DNA from: Methanosphaera sp.
GTDB taxonomy: Archaea; Methanobacteriota; Methanobacteria; Methanobacteriales; Methanobacteriaceae
Reading direction: 5' to 3'
Length of the DNA: 64,000 nucleotides
Assembly: GCF_022768985.1 (NCBI RefSeq)
Contig: NZ_JALEKL010000004.1
Coordinates: 124,001 to 188,000, forward strand
Of the stretch, positions 34,178 to 43,200 are shown one piece after another. The stretch's first letter is position 1. Each line of letters starts with the position of its first letter. Position numbers and translations under genes: made by a program. The notes under the pieces were generated by a model. The model saw nothing but the letters and a program-made list of their open reading frames with translations. It made no database searches and was not told the origin of the DNA.

Positions 34178-36181
34178 TTAGGTAAATCCTAGTAGTAGTC
34201 CTCCTTGGTATACTATGAATGCTGCTACATATGCTACAACACAACATGTTACAATACAGGCTGCTACCCATTTCCATGAGTTTGTTTCTTCTTTTATTGC
34301 TCCTAAACATGCAAAACATGGTACATATAAGAGTGTAAATACCATGAATGATAACGATGTTAGTGGTGTAAATAAGGCAGGTAACATTGTTCCTATTCCT
34401 TCTTCACCTACTCCGAAGAGTGTACCAAATGTTGATACTACACTTTCTTTTGCAAGCATACCAAATACTAATGCTACAGCTGCTTGCCAGTTTCCAAATC
34501 CTAGTGGTTGGAAGATAGGTGCTATGAAGCTTCCAATAATTCCAATAATACTGTTAGCTGATGCTTCTTCAACACCAAGTGGTAGGTTACTTAATATCCA
34601 TATAAGGATACAGGTTCCTAAAATTACTGTACCTGCTTTTTTAATAAAGAGTGATCCTCTTTCCCACATGTGAAGTAGTGCACTTTTAAGTGTTGGAATT
34701 CTATATGGAGGTAGTTCCATGATAAATGGTGCTTCATCATCTGAAAATACTGTTCCTTTGTATAATCTTGCAACTATAATTGCTACAATCATACCAAGTA
34801 TGTATAATCCAAATGTTACTTCTGTTTGATAGCTTTCAAAGAATACTGCTGTGAAAAGTGCATATATAGGTACTCTTGCACTACATGATATGAATGGTAA
34901 TGCAAGCATTGTTGAAATTCTGTCACTTTCATTAGATAATGTTCTTGTTGCCATAATACCTGTTACATCACATCCAAATCCTAAGATCATTGGGATGAAT
35001 GATTTACCAGATAGGCCCATTATTTTACTCATTGCACGGTCAATTACAAATGCTGCTCTTGCTAGATATCCTACATCTTCTATTAAACTTAACAAGAAGA
35101 ACAGTATGAATATAATAGGTATGAATGTAAGTACTGAACCTACTCCACCAATTACTCCATTTAGGATAAATGTTTGGAATGCTCCATCACCAAGTATTGG
35201 TGTTAAATATTCAATTAAACTACCGAATGCTTCATCAATTAAGTCTTGGAATGGTCCTCCTATTGTGTATGTTAGATAAAATACTAGATACATTACAATT
35301 AAAAATATTGGTATTCCAAGAATTCTGTTTGTTACAATTGAGTCAATTTTATCTGTTAATGTTTTCTTTTCACCTGCTGGTCTTGAAACTGCTTCTTTCA
35401 TTATTGAATTAATTTGACCGTATCTTGCTTCAATGAAAGCTTCATCAAGTTTTTGATGTACAATTTCACCAACATGTTCTTGAATCTTTCTTAGTTTAGG
35501 AAGATTATCTTTATCTGCTGATTTTTCTGCAAGTGCTATTACTTCTTCATCATCTTCAAGAAGTTTTACTGCTGTCCATGAATCTGGTGCAGATCCTACT
35601 TTTAGGTGTGGGAATAATGATTTTACTTCGTTTATATGATCATCTAATTCAAAACCATATGTAAGTGATGCTGCTTGATCTGATGGTTTTCTTGCAGCTT
35701 TAATTGCTGTTCTTATAAGTTCATTTAGTCCTTTACCTTCTCTTGCATCGATTACTACTATAGGTACTCCTAGAGTTTTTTCTAGTTTTTTAATGTTTAT
35801 TTTTAGTCCTGCATCTTCTGCATAGTTTAACATGTTAAGACCAATTACTGTGTTTGCTCCAGTTTCCATGATCTGTAATGTTAAGTAAAGGTTTCTTTGA
35901 ATGTTTTCTGCATCTATAATGTTTATTACTGCGTCGTTTTCTTCATGGATTATAGCATCTCTTGATACTTTTTCTTCTACAGAATATGGTGTTAGACTGT
36001 AGTTTCCAGGAAGATCTATTACTTCTATTTCATAGTTGTCAAGTTCGAATGTTCCTGACTTTTGTTCTACTGTTTTTCCTGGCCAGTTTCCTACGTGTTG
36101 TTTTAGTCCTGTAAGGTTGTTAAATACAGAACTCTTTCCTACGTTTGGGTTACCGGCTAGTAAGAATTTTATTTTTTCCAT
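34178..36181 (-). CDS. feoB: Ferrous iron transporter FeoB
   Basis: A 667-residue transporter. The N-terminal G domain has Gly-Asn-Pro-Asn-Val-Gly-Lys-Ser at 9-16 and Asp-Leu-Pro-Gly near 56-59. The G4 position reads Asn-Met-Leu-Asn near 116-119 where FeoB usually has Asn-Met/Lys-x-Asp. A helical guanine-dissociation-inhibitor region (about 170-270) is followed by about ten membrane segments in two Gate regions, with the conserved Gly-Phe-Gly-Cys-Asp-Val near 404 and Phe-Ile-Ser-Cys-Ser-Ala-Arg near 430. It imports Fe2+. AGAGGT lies before the ATG, and a palindromic iron-box-like site lies 18 bases upstream of it. feoA lies 169 bases upstream. Confidence 0.95.
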   Translation of the reverse strand: MEKIKFLLAGNPNVGKSSVFNNLTGLKQHVGNWPGKTVEQKSGTFELDNYEIEVIDLPGNYSLTPYSVEEKVSRDAIIHEENDAVINIIDAENIQRNLYLTLQIMETGANTVIGLNMLNYAEDAGLKINIKKLEKTLGVPIVVIDAREGKGLNELIRTAIKAARKPSDQAASLTYGFELDDHINEVKSLFPHLKVGSAPDSWTAVKLLEDDEEVIALAEKSADKDNLPKLRKIQEHVGEIVHQKLDEAFIEARYGQINSIMKEAVSRPAGEKKTLTDKIDSIVTNRILGIPIFLIVMYLVFYLTYTIGGPFQDLIDEAFGSLIEYLTPILGDGAFQTFILNGVIGGVGSVLTFIPIIFILFFLLSLIEDVGYLARAAFVIDRAMSKIMGLSGKSFIPMILGFGCDVTGIMATRTLSNESDRISTMLALPFISCSARVPIYALFTAVFFESYQTEVTFGLYILGMIVAIIVARLYKGTVFSDDEAPFIMELPPYRIPTLKSALLHMWERGSLFIKKAGTVILGTCILIWILSNLPLGVEEASANSIIGIIGSFIAPIFQPLGFGNWQAAVALVFGMLAKESVVSTFGTLFGVGEEGIGTMLPALFTPLTSLSFMVFTLLYVPCFACLGAIKEETNSWKWVAACIVTCCVVAYVAAFIVYQGGLLLGFT

Positions 36182-36198
36182 ACCATACCTCTCAAAAA

Positions 36199-36214
36199 TT
36201 TAGGTATACCTAAA
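36199..36214. promoter_or_regulatory. Palindromic iron-box-like operator upstream of feoB
   Basis: TTTAGGTATACCTAAA is a perfect 16-base palindrome whose TTAGG/CCTAA halves resemble operators of DtxR-family metal regulators. It lies 18 bases before the feoB start codon, in the leader or core promoter. Confidence 0.65.
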
Positions 36215-36349
36215 CATTAGTTAATTATTTTACATCTAAAAAAAACTACTAATAAAAAATAACTTAAAAAAATAAGAAATTAATTTTTTTAGAAAATCAT
36301 TTTTTTTAAAAAGTTAAAATAAAAATAAAAATAAATTAAAAAATTCAAT

Positions 36350-36574
36350 TTATTGGAGTTCTATTGATTGAGCTTCTTCTTTACGTAGTGCAAGTGAGAA
36401 ACCTTGAACTCTGACTTCTAATGGATAGCCTAGTGGTGCTTTTCTTTTAAGTTCTATTGGTGTTCCTGATACAATACCCATTTCTTTTAGGTGTTTTGCA
36501 AGTGTTCCTGTTGCTTTGTAACTTTTGATAACTCCTTTTTCTCCAGTTTTTAAATTATCCACTGTTTTTGTCAT
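36350..36574 (-). CDS. feoA: FeoA-type SH3-fold protein
   Basis: A 74-residue FeoA. The pattern Gly-Glu-Lys-Gly-Val-Ile-Lys near 11-17, Leu-Lys-Glu-Met-Gly-Ile near 29-34, Gly-Thr-Pro-Ile-Glu-Leu near 37-42, Ala-Pro-Leu-Gly-Tyr-Pro near 46-51 and the Gly-Phe-Ser-Leu-Ala-Leu-Arg end match the family. It is thought to modulate FeoB. GGAG lies 8-9 bases before the ATG. The upstream region carries a TATA box flanked by two operator-like palindromes. Confidence 0.92.
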   Translation of the reverse strand: MTKTVDNLKTGEKGVIKSYKATGTLAKHLKEMGIVSGTPIELKRKAPLGYPLEVRVQGFSLALRKEEAQSIELQ

Positions 36575-36629
36575 AATAAATTTCTCCTTTAGATTTTTAA
36601 TTAATTTTTTAACTTAAAAATATACAAAA

Positions 36630-36643
36630 TTAGGTAAACTTAA
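36630..36643. promoter_or_regulatory. Imperfect iron-box-like site, feoA leader
   Basis: TTAGGTAAACTTAA matches the perfect palindrome upstream of feoB at 12 of 14 positions. It lies about 35 bases downstream of the feoA TATA box, near the expected transcription start. Confidence 0.45.
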
Positions 36644-36660
36644 CTTTTTATAATAATATA

Positions 36661-36684
36661 TTTAGGTACTCCTAATATATAAAG
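36661..36684 (-). promoter_or_regulatory. feoA promoter: TATA box with overlapping iron-box-like operator
   Basis: CTTTATATATT (36684 to 36674 on the minus strand) is a good archaeal TATA box. It overlaps TTTAGGTACTCCTAAT at 36661-36676, whose TTAGG/CCTAA halves match the site upstream of feoB. A repressor bound here would block TBP/TFB, the expected design for iron-dependent repression. Confidence 0.6.
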
Positions 36685-36941
36685 ATTATTATATATCAAA
36701 AAATATAACATATAAAAAAAATAAACACAATAAAACATTTAAAACTATAAAAAACTATTAAAATAATATTAATATTAAAAAATAAGATTAAAATTTCAAT
36801 AAAATAAGTAAAAAACAATATATCAATCAAATATATTAAAATAAGTAAATTAAAATAAGAATAAAAAAATATAATCTCCACAAAAAAAGTAGTAAAAATA
36901 AATCTAATTTTAAAAAAAAATAAAAGAAAGAATAAAGAAAC
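36685..36941. other. AT-rich spacer between ehbP and the feoA promoter
   Basis: About 250 bases almost free of G and C. A frame of 61 codons on the minus strand here is composed of Ile, Phe, Leu and Tyr from base composition and has no ribosome binding site; I do not count it as a gene. U-runs in the minus-strand sense just after ehbP probably end the hydrogenase transcript. Confidence 0.5.
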
Positions 36942-37211
36942 TTATTCTTCTTTTAAAACTTTTCTTTCTTGATCTAATTTATGTTTAGCTATTTCATATT
37001 TTACAAGGAAATCGTCATCATCATTAACTGGGATAACTTCTAATCCTAAAGCTTCATGTTCTTCGATCCATTCATCATTAAGAACAGGAACTTCTAATTT
37101 AATTGGTTCATCTTCATGATTTACAACAATTAAGTTTCTAAATGAAGTTCTAAGCTCAACAATATAACCTGCTAAACTAATAATATGATGTGCTCTTAAT
37201 ACAATTTTCAT
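36942..37211 (-). CDS. ehbP: Energy-converting hydrogenase B subunit P
   Basis: An 89-residue soluble subunit at the 3' end of the ehb operon. It begins with a strand-rich half (Val-Leu-Arg-Ala-His-His-Ile-Ile) and ends acidic/basic and helical. Its size and place after ehbO identify it. The biochemical role of EhbP is not established. The gene lies 19 bases downstream of ehbO. Confidence 0.85.
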   Translation of the reverse strand: MKIVLRAHHIISLAGYIVELRTSFRNLIVVNHEDEPIKLEVPVLNDEWIEEHEALGLEVIPVNDDDDFLVKYEIAKHKLDQERKVLKEE

Positions 37212-37230
37212 TTTATCACCTATATATTAC

Positions 37231-38220
37231 TTAAAGTAAGAAAGCAAGTATTACTGCTAATACAGCTATTATTGATGTTGCGATAACTGTAGGGTAGAAC
37301 TCATTATTGGTAAATAATGGTGAAAGTGCACTTACTACAGCTGCAGCCATTGTTAATATAATTGCACAAATAATTGGTACAATCATTGTAATACTGAATA
37401 CAGGTGGCATACCTAAGAATAATGTTGAGTAGAGACATCCACCAACAAATATTAATAAAGCATGAGCCATTACATAAAATGCTCTGTATTTAGCCATGTA
37501 TTCAAGAAGTGGACCTTGAATTACATCTGAGTGTCCTTCAAGGAATGCAAAAGGATTTGAATTTAATATAATTAAAAATCCTATGAAGAATACAATAGTA
37601 CCTAAAATACCAGGAACACTAAATAAGAATGGACCTGTTGCTTGTTGTACTGCTACAATATCAAGTAAGTTGATACTACCAGACATTATTGCAGGTATGA
37701 ATAAAGCTATATAAAACGGTAAACTACCGTATGATATAAGTTTTAAAGCTCTGTTTGCACTTAATTCTTCGAAGTATGATTGTGTAGCACCTAAGTGTTT
37801 TCCACCTTTAATCTGATCCGGGAACGGCATTGTTTTGGATAAGAATGAACGTGAAAATGAACTCATGAACACATATAATACTTCTTCTAATTTTAATAAT
37901 CCTACAACTGCTACAAGACTAGCAAATGGTCCCCATGCAGCCATTACTTGAGGTACAATTATGATAAATAATACAGCTACAACTAATAATGTAATTAGTG
38001 GAAGCATGTTGTATACTTTTGGAAGTATTGCATTAGGTTTAAGTACCTGTTTGAATAAGAATTTTAAAGTTGTGTAAAATCCTGGACTTGATACTTGAGG
38101 TCCAAGTCTTTGTTGTACTCTTGCTTCTGTTTTCTTTTCAATACCTGGTAACCATAAACATACGATACTTGCAATAATAAAAGCACCTATAACATAACCT
38201 ATTGATGTTAACATATTCAT
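37231..38220 (-). CDS. ehbO: Energy-converting hydrogenase B subunit O (NuoH-like)
   Basis: A 329-residue membrane subunit with about eight to nine segments, homologous to the NuoH/complex I subunit 1 family. Family features include the cytoplasmic Gln-Arg-Leu-Gly-Pro-Gln near 38-43 and Asn-Ser-Asn-Pro-Phe-Ala-Phe-Leu-Glu-Gly near 220, where the Glu is equivalent to the acidic residues of the quinone-pocket loop. It anchors the hydrogenase module to the ion-translocating arm. The gene follows ehbN by 14 bases. Confidence 0.93.
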   Translation of the reverse strand: MNMLTSIGYVIGAFIIASIVCLWLPGIEKKTEARVQQRLGPQVSSPGFYTTLKFLFKQVLKPNAILPKVYNMLPLITLLVVAVLFIIIVPQVMAAWGPFASLVAVVGLLKLEEVLYVFMSSFSRSFLSKTMPFPDQIKGGKHLGATQSYFEELSANRALKLISYGSLPFYIALFIPAIMSGSINLLDIVAVQQATGPFLFSVPGILGTIVFFIGFLIILNSNPFAFLEGHSDVIQGPLLEYMAKYRAFYVMAHALLIFVGGCLYSTLFLGMPPVFSITMIVPIICAIILTMAAAVVSALSPLFTNNEFYPTVIATSIIAVLAVILAFLL

Positions 38221-38234
38221 AGTTTTGTTCTCTC

Positions 38235-39386
38235 CTATAATTTAATTACTTGTATAGCTCTATCAGTACAGGTGAAACATGGGTCACATGATACAATAGC
38301 AAGTTGTGCATCCTGAATTGGGTGACCAATACATGCTTCTTGCATTGCAGCAATGTTTGACATTGAAGGTGTTCTGATAATACTGTGTCTTACTTTTCCA
38401 TCTTCAAGACCATATGAGTGGTAACATACTCCACGAGGTACTTCTATGTAGCTTTTATATACTGGAGAGTCAACCATTTCCCAGTCACGATTTACGATAG
38501 GTCCTTTAGGTAAGTTTTTAATAACTTGTCTAATGATTTTTGTAGATTCAAAAATCTCAGTTGCTCTCATAAGAATGTTTGCTCTTACATCTCCACCATC
38601 TTGAGTGATAATATCAAATTCAAATGGTTCGTATTCAAACATTTCTGTTCTGTAATCGTGTTCATATCCTGTTGCTCTTAGAGAAGGTCCTGATACGTGT
38701 AAATCAAGTGCTTGTTTCTGTGATAATTCACCAGTACCTGTGATACGGCTCATTACCATAGGATCAGCAATAAATCTTTCAGCAAATGCAGCTACTTTTT
38801 CATCAATGTAATCCATTGTGTCAAGTACTCTTTGTTGTTCTTTAAGATTTAAGTCAGCTCTTGGTCTTACACCACCAAGTACAGAAATTCCGTACTGTAC
38901 TCTGTTTCCTCCCATCATGTATAATAAATCCATTACAGATTCCCTGATGTAGAAGATTCTCATAGCAAAGGTTTCATGACATAATACTTCAGATCCGTGA
39001 CCTAAGTATAACATGTGACTGTGTAATCTTTCAAGTTCTTCTGCAAGAACACGTAAGTATACAGCTCTTTCTGGTATATCGATACCTATTGCACCTTCAC
39101 CAACACGACATGATTGGTATATGTGTCCGTTTGAACAAATACCACATACTTTTTCAGCTAATGCGTTAGCTTTTTCTACAGGTAGTCCTTCCATGATTCT
39201 TTCGATACCTCTGTGGTTTAAACCTACAGTGATTTCTGCATCTTTAACTATTTCGTCTTCAACAAATAGTCTTACTCTGTAAGGTTCAAGTGCAGCTGGA
39301 TGAACTGTACCCATATCTAATTCTGTTTCAAATACTTGTCTTTCTGTTTCGTTACAAGTAGTTGCTCCATCTATTTTTGTAACCAT
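38235..39386 (-). CDS. ehbN: Energy-converting hydrogenase B large subunit (NiFe)
   Basis: A 383-residue catalytic NiFe subunit. The N-terminal nickel ligands are in Val-Cys-Gly-Ile-Cys-Ser-Asn-Gly-His near 86-94, and the C-terminal pair is in [10 protein letters not shown] near 369-378. Unlike most NiFe large subunits only a few residues follow the last Cys pair, so there is probably no cleaved C-terminal extension, as in other group 4 enzymes. GGGTG precedes the ATG. It works with EhbM to reduce ferredoxin with H2 at the expense of the membrane ion gradient. Confidence 0.96.
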   Translation of the reverse strand: MVTKIDGATTCNETERQVFETELDMGTVHPAALEPYRVRLFVEDEIVKDAEITVGLNHRGIERIMEGLPVEKANALAEKVCGICSNGHIYQSCRVGEGAIGIDIPERAVYLRVLAEELERLHSHMLYLGHGSEVLCHETFAMRIFYIRESVMDLLYMMGGNRVQYGISVLGGVRPRADLNLKEQQRVLDTMDYIDEKVAAFAERFIADPMVMSRITGTGELSQKQALDLHVSGPSLRATGYEHDYRTEMFEYEPFEFDIITQDGGDVRANILMRATEIFESTKIIRQVIKNLPKGPIVNRDWEMVDSPVYKSYIEVPRGVCYHSYGLEDGKVRHSIIRTPSMSNIAAMQEACIGHPIQDAQLAIVSCDPCFTCTDRAIQVIKL

Positions 39387-39405
39387 TTAGATAACACCCT
39401 CTTAT

Positions 39406-39858
39406 TTATTTATCCTCTTTCTGTAGTAGTATAGGTATTACTGATACTACTCCTGCTACAACGTCTTCTGGTCTTACAGCACATCCTGGTACTTTAGCAT
39501 CTACTGGAATAACGTTATCTACTGGTCCTTCAATTTCTTCAGATGGAATTTCACCATGGATGTTTTTGTAAACTCCACCAGTTAAAGCACATGCTCCTAC
39601 TGCTACTACTAATTTAGGATTTGGTATTGCATCATAAATTTTAAGTAGTGGTTCTTTTGTCCAGTATGTTACAGGACCTGATACAACTAAAACATCAGCT
39701 TCTCTTGGGTTCCATGTTAAATAAACATTGTACTGTTCAATATCGAATTTAGGAGATAAAACTGTGTTTACTATTTCTATATCGCAACCGTTACATCCAC
39801 CAGTATATACTAGCATGATATGTATTGACTTTTTACGAGATTGTGATTTAATTCCCAT
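39406..39858 (-). CDS. ehbM: Energy-converting hydrogenase B small subunit (NuoB-like)
   Basis: A 150-residue small subunit carrying the proximal [4Fe-4S] cluster. Cys ligands are in Gly-Gly-Cys-Asn-Gly-Cys-Asp near 20-26, Gly-Ala-Cys-Ala near 93 and Pro-Gly-Cys-Ala near 125, the group 4 hydrogenase/NuoB pattern. It lies between ehbL and ehbN with 14-19 base gaps. Confidence 0.95.
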   Translation of the reverse strand: MGIKSQSRKKSIHIMLVYTGGCNGCDIEIVNTVLSPKFDIEQYNVYLTWNPREADVLVVSGPVTYWTKEPLLKIYDAIPNPKLVVAVGACALTGGVYKNIHGEIPSEEIEGPVDNVIPVDAKVPGCAVRPEDVVAGVVSVIPILLQKEDK

Positions 39859-39872
39859 TTTATCCCTCTAAT

Positions 39873-40421
39873 CTATTCATTTGCAGAAGCTTCACTTGCA
39901 GCTTCTGTTTCTTCAGCTTCTTGTTGAGCTTTTTCTTTCATTTCTCTATTTTTCTGAATAATAGAATCATCAGTCAAATACTGTGCAATAACTTGCATAT
40001 TTTTATCAGATACGTCAGCTGGATCTAAAAGCATACTGTTTACATCTTTGTCACATTTGTTTCCAACATCGTTTGGATGAATTGTTGCTGCTACACCAAA
40101 TAATCCGTATATTGGACAGAAGTCGTGACATTGGTAACAGTGTACACATTCAATTTCATCAATTTCAGGTACAGCTGTTTTTACGATACCTTCAGCAATT
40201 TCTACAGGTTCAACTGGTTTCATTACTATAGCTTTTGTAGGACATACATTTGCACATCCTCCACAACCTATACATTCTATTTTTGCAACTTTTGGTGATG
40301 GTTGAACATTACCGCTAAGTGCATCTTCACGTAGTTGTAAATCTGTTCTACATTCACTTCCAAAGATAATTCTTTTGAGGTTAACATAGATTCCTTCAAT
40401 AAAAACTTTTCCTAAACTCAT
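39873..40421 (-). CDS. ehbL: Energy-converting hydrogenase B subunit L (2[4Fe-4S] ferredoxin)
   Basis: A 182-residue ferredoxin-type subunit. Two full cluster motifs are visible: Cys-Ile-Gly-Cys-Gly-Gly-Cys-Ala-Asn-Val-Cys-Pro near 50-61 and Cys-Val-His-Cys-Tyr-Gln-Cys-His-Asp-Phe-Cys-Pro near 92-103. The C-terminal 70 residues are helical, acidic and Ala/Glu-rich. It probably carries electrons between EhbM and ferredoxin. The start overlaps the ehbK stop by 4 bases (ATGA), implying translational coupling. Confidence 0.94.
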   Translation of the reverse strand: MSLGKVFIEGIYVNLKRIIFGSECRTDLQLREDALSGNVQPSPKVAKIECIGCGGCANVCPTKAIVMKPVEPVEIAEGIVKTAVPEIDEIECVHCYQCHDFCPIYGLFGVAATIHPNDVGNKCDKDVNSMLLDPADVSDKNMQVIAQYLTDDSIIQKNREMKEKAQQEAEETEAASEASANE

Positions 40422-41749
40422 ATTGTTGCCTCGAAATCTCTTTGTATTTTAATTGCTCTAGCTGGACATGCTGTTTTACAAGCACCACAGTAAATACATC
40501 TGTCATCGTTGATGGTTAAGTTTCCATCTTCATCTTTGGTGATTGCTTTAAATACACATGCATCAACACATAATTCACAGCCAATACAGAGGTTGTTTTT
40601 GATCATTGAGTAACCATCTGCAATTTTGTATCTGAGAGGTGTTGTTTTTGGTATTGCTTGTACAGGACAGTACATTGCACATTTTTCACAAAGTACACAT
40701 TTATCAAAGTTAACTTTAATTTGGCCATTTTCAAGTGTAAGTGCATCTTTTGGACATACTTCCATACAAAGACCACATTTTATACAGTTAGCTTTAATGT
40801 CTCCTTCCCATGTTGTTCTTCCGAATTTACGAGCGTTGTATTTACATTCTTTTACACAGATACTACATTCAACACAGATACCTTCAAGTGTAATTTTTGA
40901 TTCTGGAACAAATTGAAGTACACCTTGTGGACATGCACTTACACATGGTGTTGTTTCAAGGTCTCCATCTTCAAGACAGGTACAACGGTCAACATCGTAT
41001 CTAATTCTTTTGTTTACTACATCAAGTGCATCGATTGGACATGCATCTGCACATAATTTACATTCAATACATGCAATCATTTTTGTATCATTTTCAACGT
41101 CGTATTCTGGGTGGTTTATTTTAAGTTCTAAATGACTTGCTTCAATAGCATCATTTGGACATTCAATTAAACATTTGTAACAAATTGCACATTTTTTCAT
41201 GTCAATTTCGTATTCTCCACCTTCTTCAATTGGTCCAATTGCATTTCTTGGACATACATCTACACAGATATCACATTTTGTACAAACACCTGGTTCTATG
41301 TATGAGAATTTAATTGAATTTGTAGGACATACATATGCACATCTACCACATTCAATACAGTCATCATGGTTTGTTCCTATGTTAACTCTGTTAACAAGTT
41401 CATTTTCCATTTTAACTGGTCTTGCTGGTTTTGACATTCTTGCATTATTCTTACATGGTTCTACACAAACACCACAGTTAGAACATAATCCCATTAATTT
41501 TCCGTCTTTTATTGTGATAACATCTACTGGACAAACTTTTTGACACATTCCACATGTGTTACATTTTGTCCTATCTACTACATAACCGCCCAATTTATTT
41601 TTAAAGATTGCTTTGTTTGGACAAACTCTTTGACATTTACCACATGTAATACAACTTACAGCTTTACCATTTACTACTTTAATTGCATCAGTAGGGCAAG
41701 CATCTACACAATTTCCTGAGCCGTCACAATTATTTGTTGTTAAAAACAT
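40418..41749 (-). CDS. ehbK: Energy-converting hydrogenase B subunit K (polyferredoxin)
   Basis: A 443-residue polyferredoxin. I count 14 successive Cys-rich motifs; 12 are complete Cys-x2-Cys-x2-Cys-x3-Cys units. The first lacks a regular spacing (Asn-Cys-Asp-Gly-Ser-Gly-Asn-Cys-Val-Asp-Ala-Cys-Pro) and the ninth has an insertion between its second and third Cys. It could carry a dozen or more [4Fe-4S] clusters and act as an electron wire. It lies between ehbJ and ehbL. Confidence 0.95.
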   Translation of the reverse strand: MFLTTNNCDGSGNCVDACPTDAIKVVNGKAVSCITCGKCQRVCPNKAIFKNKLGGYVVDRTKCNTCGMCQKVCPVDVITIKDGKLMGLCSNCGVCVEPCKNNARMSKPARPVKMENELVNRVNIGTNHDDCIECGRCAYVCPTNSIKFSYIEPGVCTKCDICVDVCPRNAIGPIEEGGEYEIDMKKCAICYKCLIECPNDAIEASHLELKINHPEYDVENDTKMIACIECKLCADACPIDALDVVNKRIRYDVDRCTCLEDGDLETTPCVSACPQGVLQFVPESKITLEGICVECSICVKECKYNARKFGRTTWEGDIKANCIKCGLCMEVCPKDALTLENGQIKVNFDKCVLCEKCAMYCPVQAIPKTTPLRYKIADGYSMIKNNLCIGCELCVDACVFKAITKDEDGNLTINDDRCIYCGACKTACPARAIKIQRDFEATI

Positions 41750-41764
41750 ATTTTATTACCCCAC

Positions 41765-42070
41765 TTAAGCCTCATATTTAGTTCCTAGTATAGCTCTTCC
41801 TATTATTGCACCAATTACTGCCATTACAAATCCTGGTCCGAGTGGTAATCCACCGTAGTATGGGAATGTACCTAACCAGTATGCTACTATAATAGCTGAT
41901 ATTATAATTGCGATCCATGATGAAGTTGTGAGGTGAATACCTTTTGTTGGTGTTTTATGCATCATTGCACCAAATACTAGACCCATTATGAATGCACATA
42001 CTGTAGGTCCAATATATACTGCTCCAAATAAGTTAGGAGCTACTGATGGTAAAAATTGTTCTACTACCAT
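41765..42070 (-). CDS. ehbJ: Energy-converting hydrogenase B subunit J
   Basis: A 101-residue membrane protein with three hydrophobic segments and Gly-rich turns (Gly-Pro-Thr-Val-Cys-Ala; Gly-Leu-Pro-Leu-Gly-Pro-Gly). Its identity rests on size, topology and position between ehbI and ehbK. GGAGGAAT precedes the ATG. Confidence 0.88.
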   Translation of the reverse strand: MVVEQFLPSVAPNLFGAVYIGPTVCAFIMGLVFGAMMHKTPTKGIHLTTSSWIAIIISAIIVAYWLGTFPYYGGLPLGPGFVMAVIGAIIGRAILGTKYEA

Positions 42071-42083
42071 ATTCTGATTCCTC

Positions 42084-42569
42084 CTACTCTATTTCCTCAT
42101 CATCTACGTAATCTTCTTTAAATTTGGTTACACCATAGAAGAGAATTACTAAAGTTGTTAATCCTATAAATACTTTTAAACCAACTACAATGTTAAGGTA
42201 TGGAATAATTCCTGCATTTAATGCATCAGGGAAGTTAAAAATACCTTGTAATGATGCTGGTACAAGTCCGTATAGGTTTGTTCCTAAGTTGTAGAGGAAT
42301 GATCCTCCAGTGAATAATCCACATAAACCTAATACTACATAAAGTAATGCTCCACAGCTTTCTACTAAAGACATTCTGGAGTGTGAAAGGTTAAATGGAT
42401 TGTCTTTTAATCCGTATGTTAATATACATAAGATTGCTCCGGAAGCCATCATAGCTCCTCCCTGGAAACCTCCACCCGGTGTAATGTGTCCACCGAGGAT
42501 GGTCATAACTCCGTAAGCCATCATTATGAATGATGTTGGATATGCTACTAATTTAAGAAGATCACTCAT
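42084..42569 (-). CDS. ehbI: Energy-converting hydrogenase B subunit I (MnhB/MrpB-like)
   Basis: A 161-residue membrane protein with four segments. The Gly-Gly-His-Ile-Thr-Pro-Gly-Gly-Gly-Phe-Gln-Gly-Gly motif near 23-35 is the hallmark of MrpB/MnhB-type antiporter subunits. An upstream ATG at 42584 is in frame, but GGAGGCG between the two favours the ATG at 42569, which overlaps the ehbH stop (ATGAGTGA). It is part of the Na+/H+-antiporter-like arm. Confidence 0.92.
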   Translation of the reverse strand: MSDLLKLVAYPTSFIMMAYGVMTILGGHITPGGGFQGGAMMASGAILCILTYGLKDNPFNLSHSRMSLVESCGALLYVVLGLCGLFTGGSFLYNLGTNLYGLVPASLQGIFNFPDALNAGIIPYLNIVVGLKVFIGLTTLVILFYGVTKFKEDYVDDEEIE

Positions 42570-42849
42570 CGTCGTCGCCTCCAAGGTTTACTTTTCCTCT
42601 TCCGAATACAAGCATTGTTGTTACTACTGCACTTACAAGAATTAATGCTTCACCAAGTGTATCGAATCCTCTGAAATCGAATACGATGTTAGTTACAAGG
42701 TTTGGTGCAATTGATACTCCAACTGCTTGGTATATGTAGTTTATTCCAGGGTAAATTAAATAACTGAATTGGAATACTGAGTTTAAGAAAATCATGGAGA
42801 ATGCAAGTAATGCTACTGCCATTGCTACTTTTCTTACTGAGGAATTCAT
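42562..42849 (-). CDS. ehbH: Energy-converting hydrogenase B subunit H
   Basis: A 95-residue membrane protein with two segments and the motif Asp-Phe-Arg-Gly-Phe-Asp-Thr-Leu-Gly-Glu-Ala near 57-67, which is shared with the MrpB/MbhE-type small subunits of antiporter-like complexes. It overlaps ehbG at its start and ehbI at its end. Confidence 0.9.
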   Translation of the reverse strand: MNSSVRKVAMAVALLAFSMIFLNSVFQFSYLIYPGINYIYQAVGVSIAPNLVTNIVFDFRGFDTLGEALILVSAVVTTMLVFGRGKVNLGGDDDE

Positions 42850-43187
42850 ATTAAACTAACCCCCATATTGAATACTATTGCTACAATTGCTAATGCGATA
42901 ATAGCATAAAACATCATGTTGTTTAAGCTATCATTGTGTTCTTTGTACAATTTAGGCATAATTGGTGATACATATACGTATGCAATCATTAATGCAACTT
43001 CTAGTACAATCATTAATGCTGGGCTTACAAGTCTTACTGTTGATACAGCAATAAGAATTGATGCCATTAATAATAATTCTGCAGCTACGATTGATGAAGT
43101 TTGTACTCCTGGAATTAAAGTTTCTTCAGCAGGATCTAACCCAAATGTACTTTTTAAGGTTTCTACAAGTTTTTCGTACATATTCAT
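42846..43187 (-). CDS. ehbG: Energy-converting hydrogenase B subunit G
   Basis: A 113-residue membrane protein with three hydrophobic segments and an amphipathic N-terminus. It is identified by its place between ehbF and ehbH. GGTGAT precedes the ATG. It has no sequence motif that reveals a separate function. Confidence 0.86.
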   Translation of the reverse strand: MNMYEKLVETLKSTFGLDPAEETLIPGVQTSSIVAAELLLMASILIAVSTVRLVSPALMIVLEVALMIAYVYVSPIMPKLYKEHNDSLNNMMFYAIIALAIVAIVFNMGVSLI

Positions 43188-43200
43188 ATTATCACCTATA

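Noticed and set aside
34215-35279. Open frames antisense to feoB
   Set aside because: Shadow frames; the feoB frame has all family motifs.
36696-36881. 61-codon frame on the minus strand between ehbP and feoA
   Set aside because: Composed almost only of Ile, Phe, Leu and Tyr because of the extreme AT content; no ribosome binding site and no motif.
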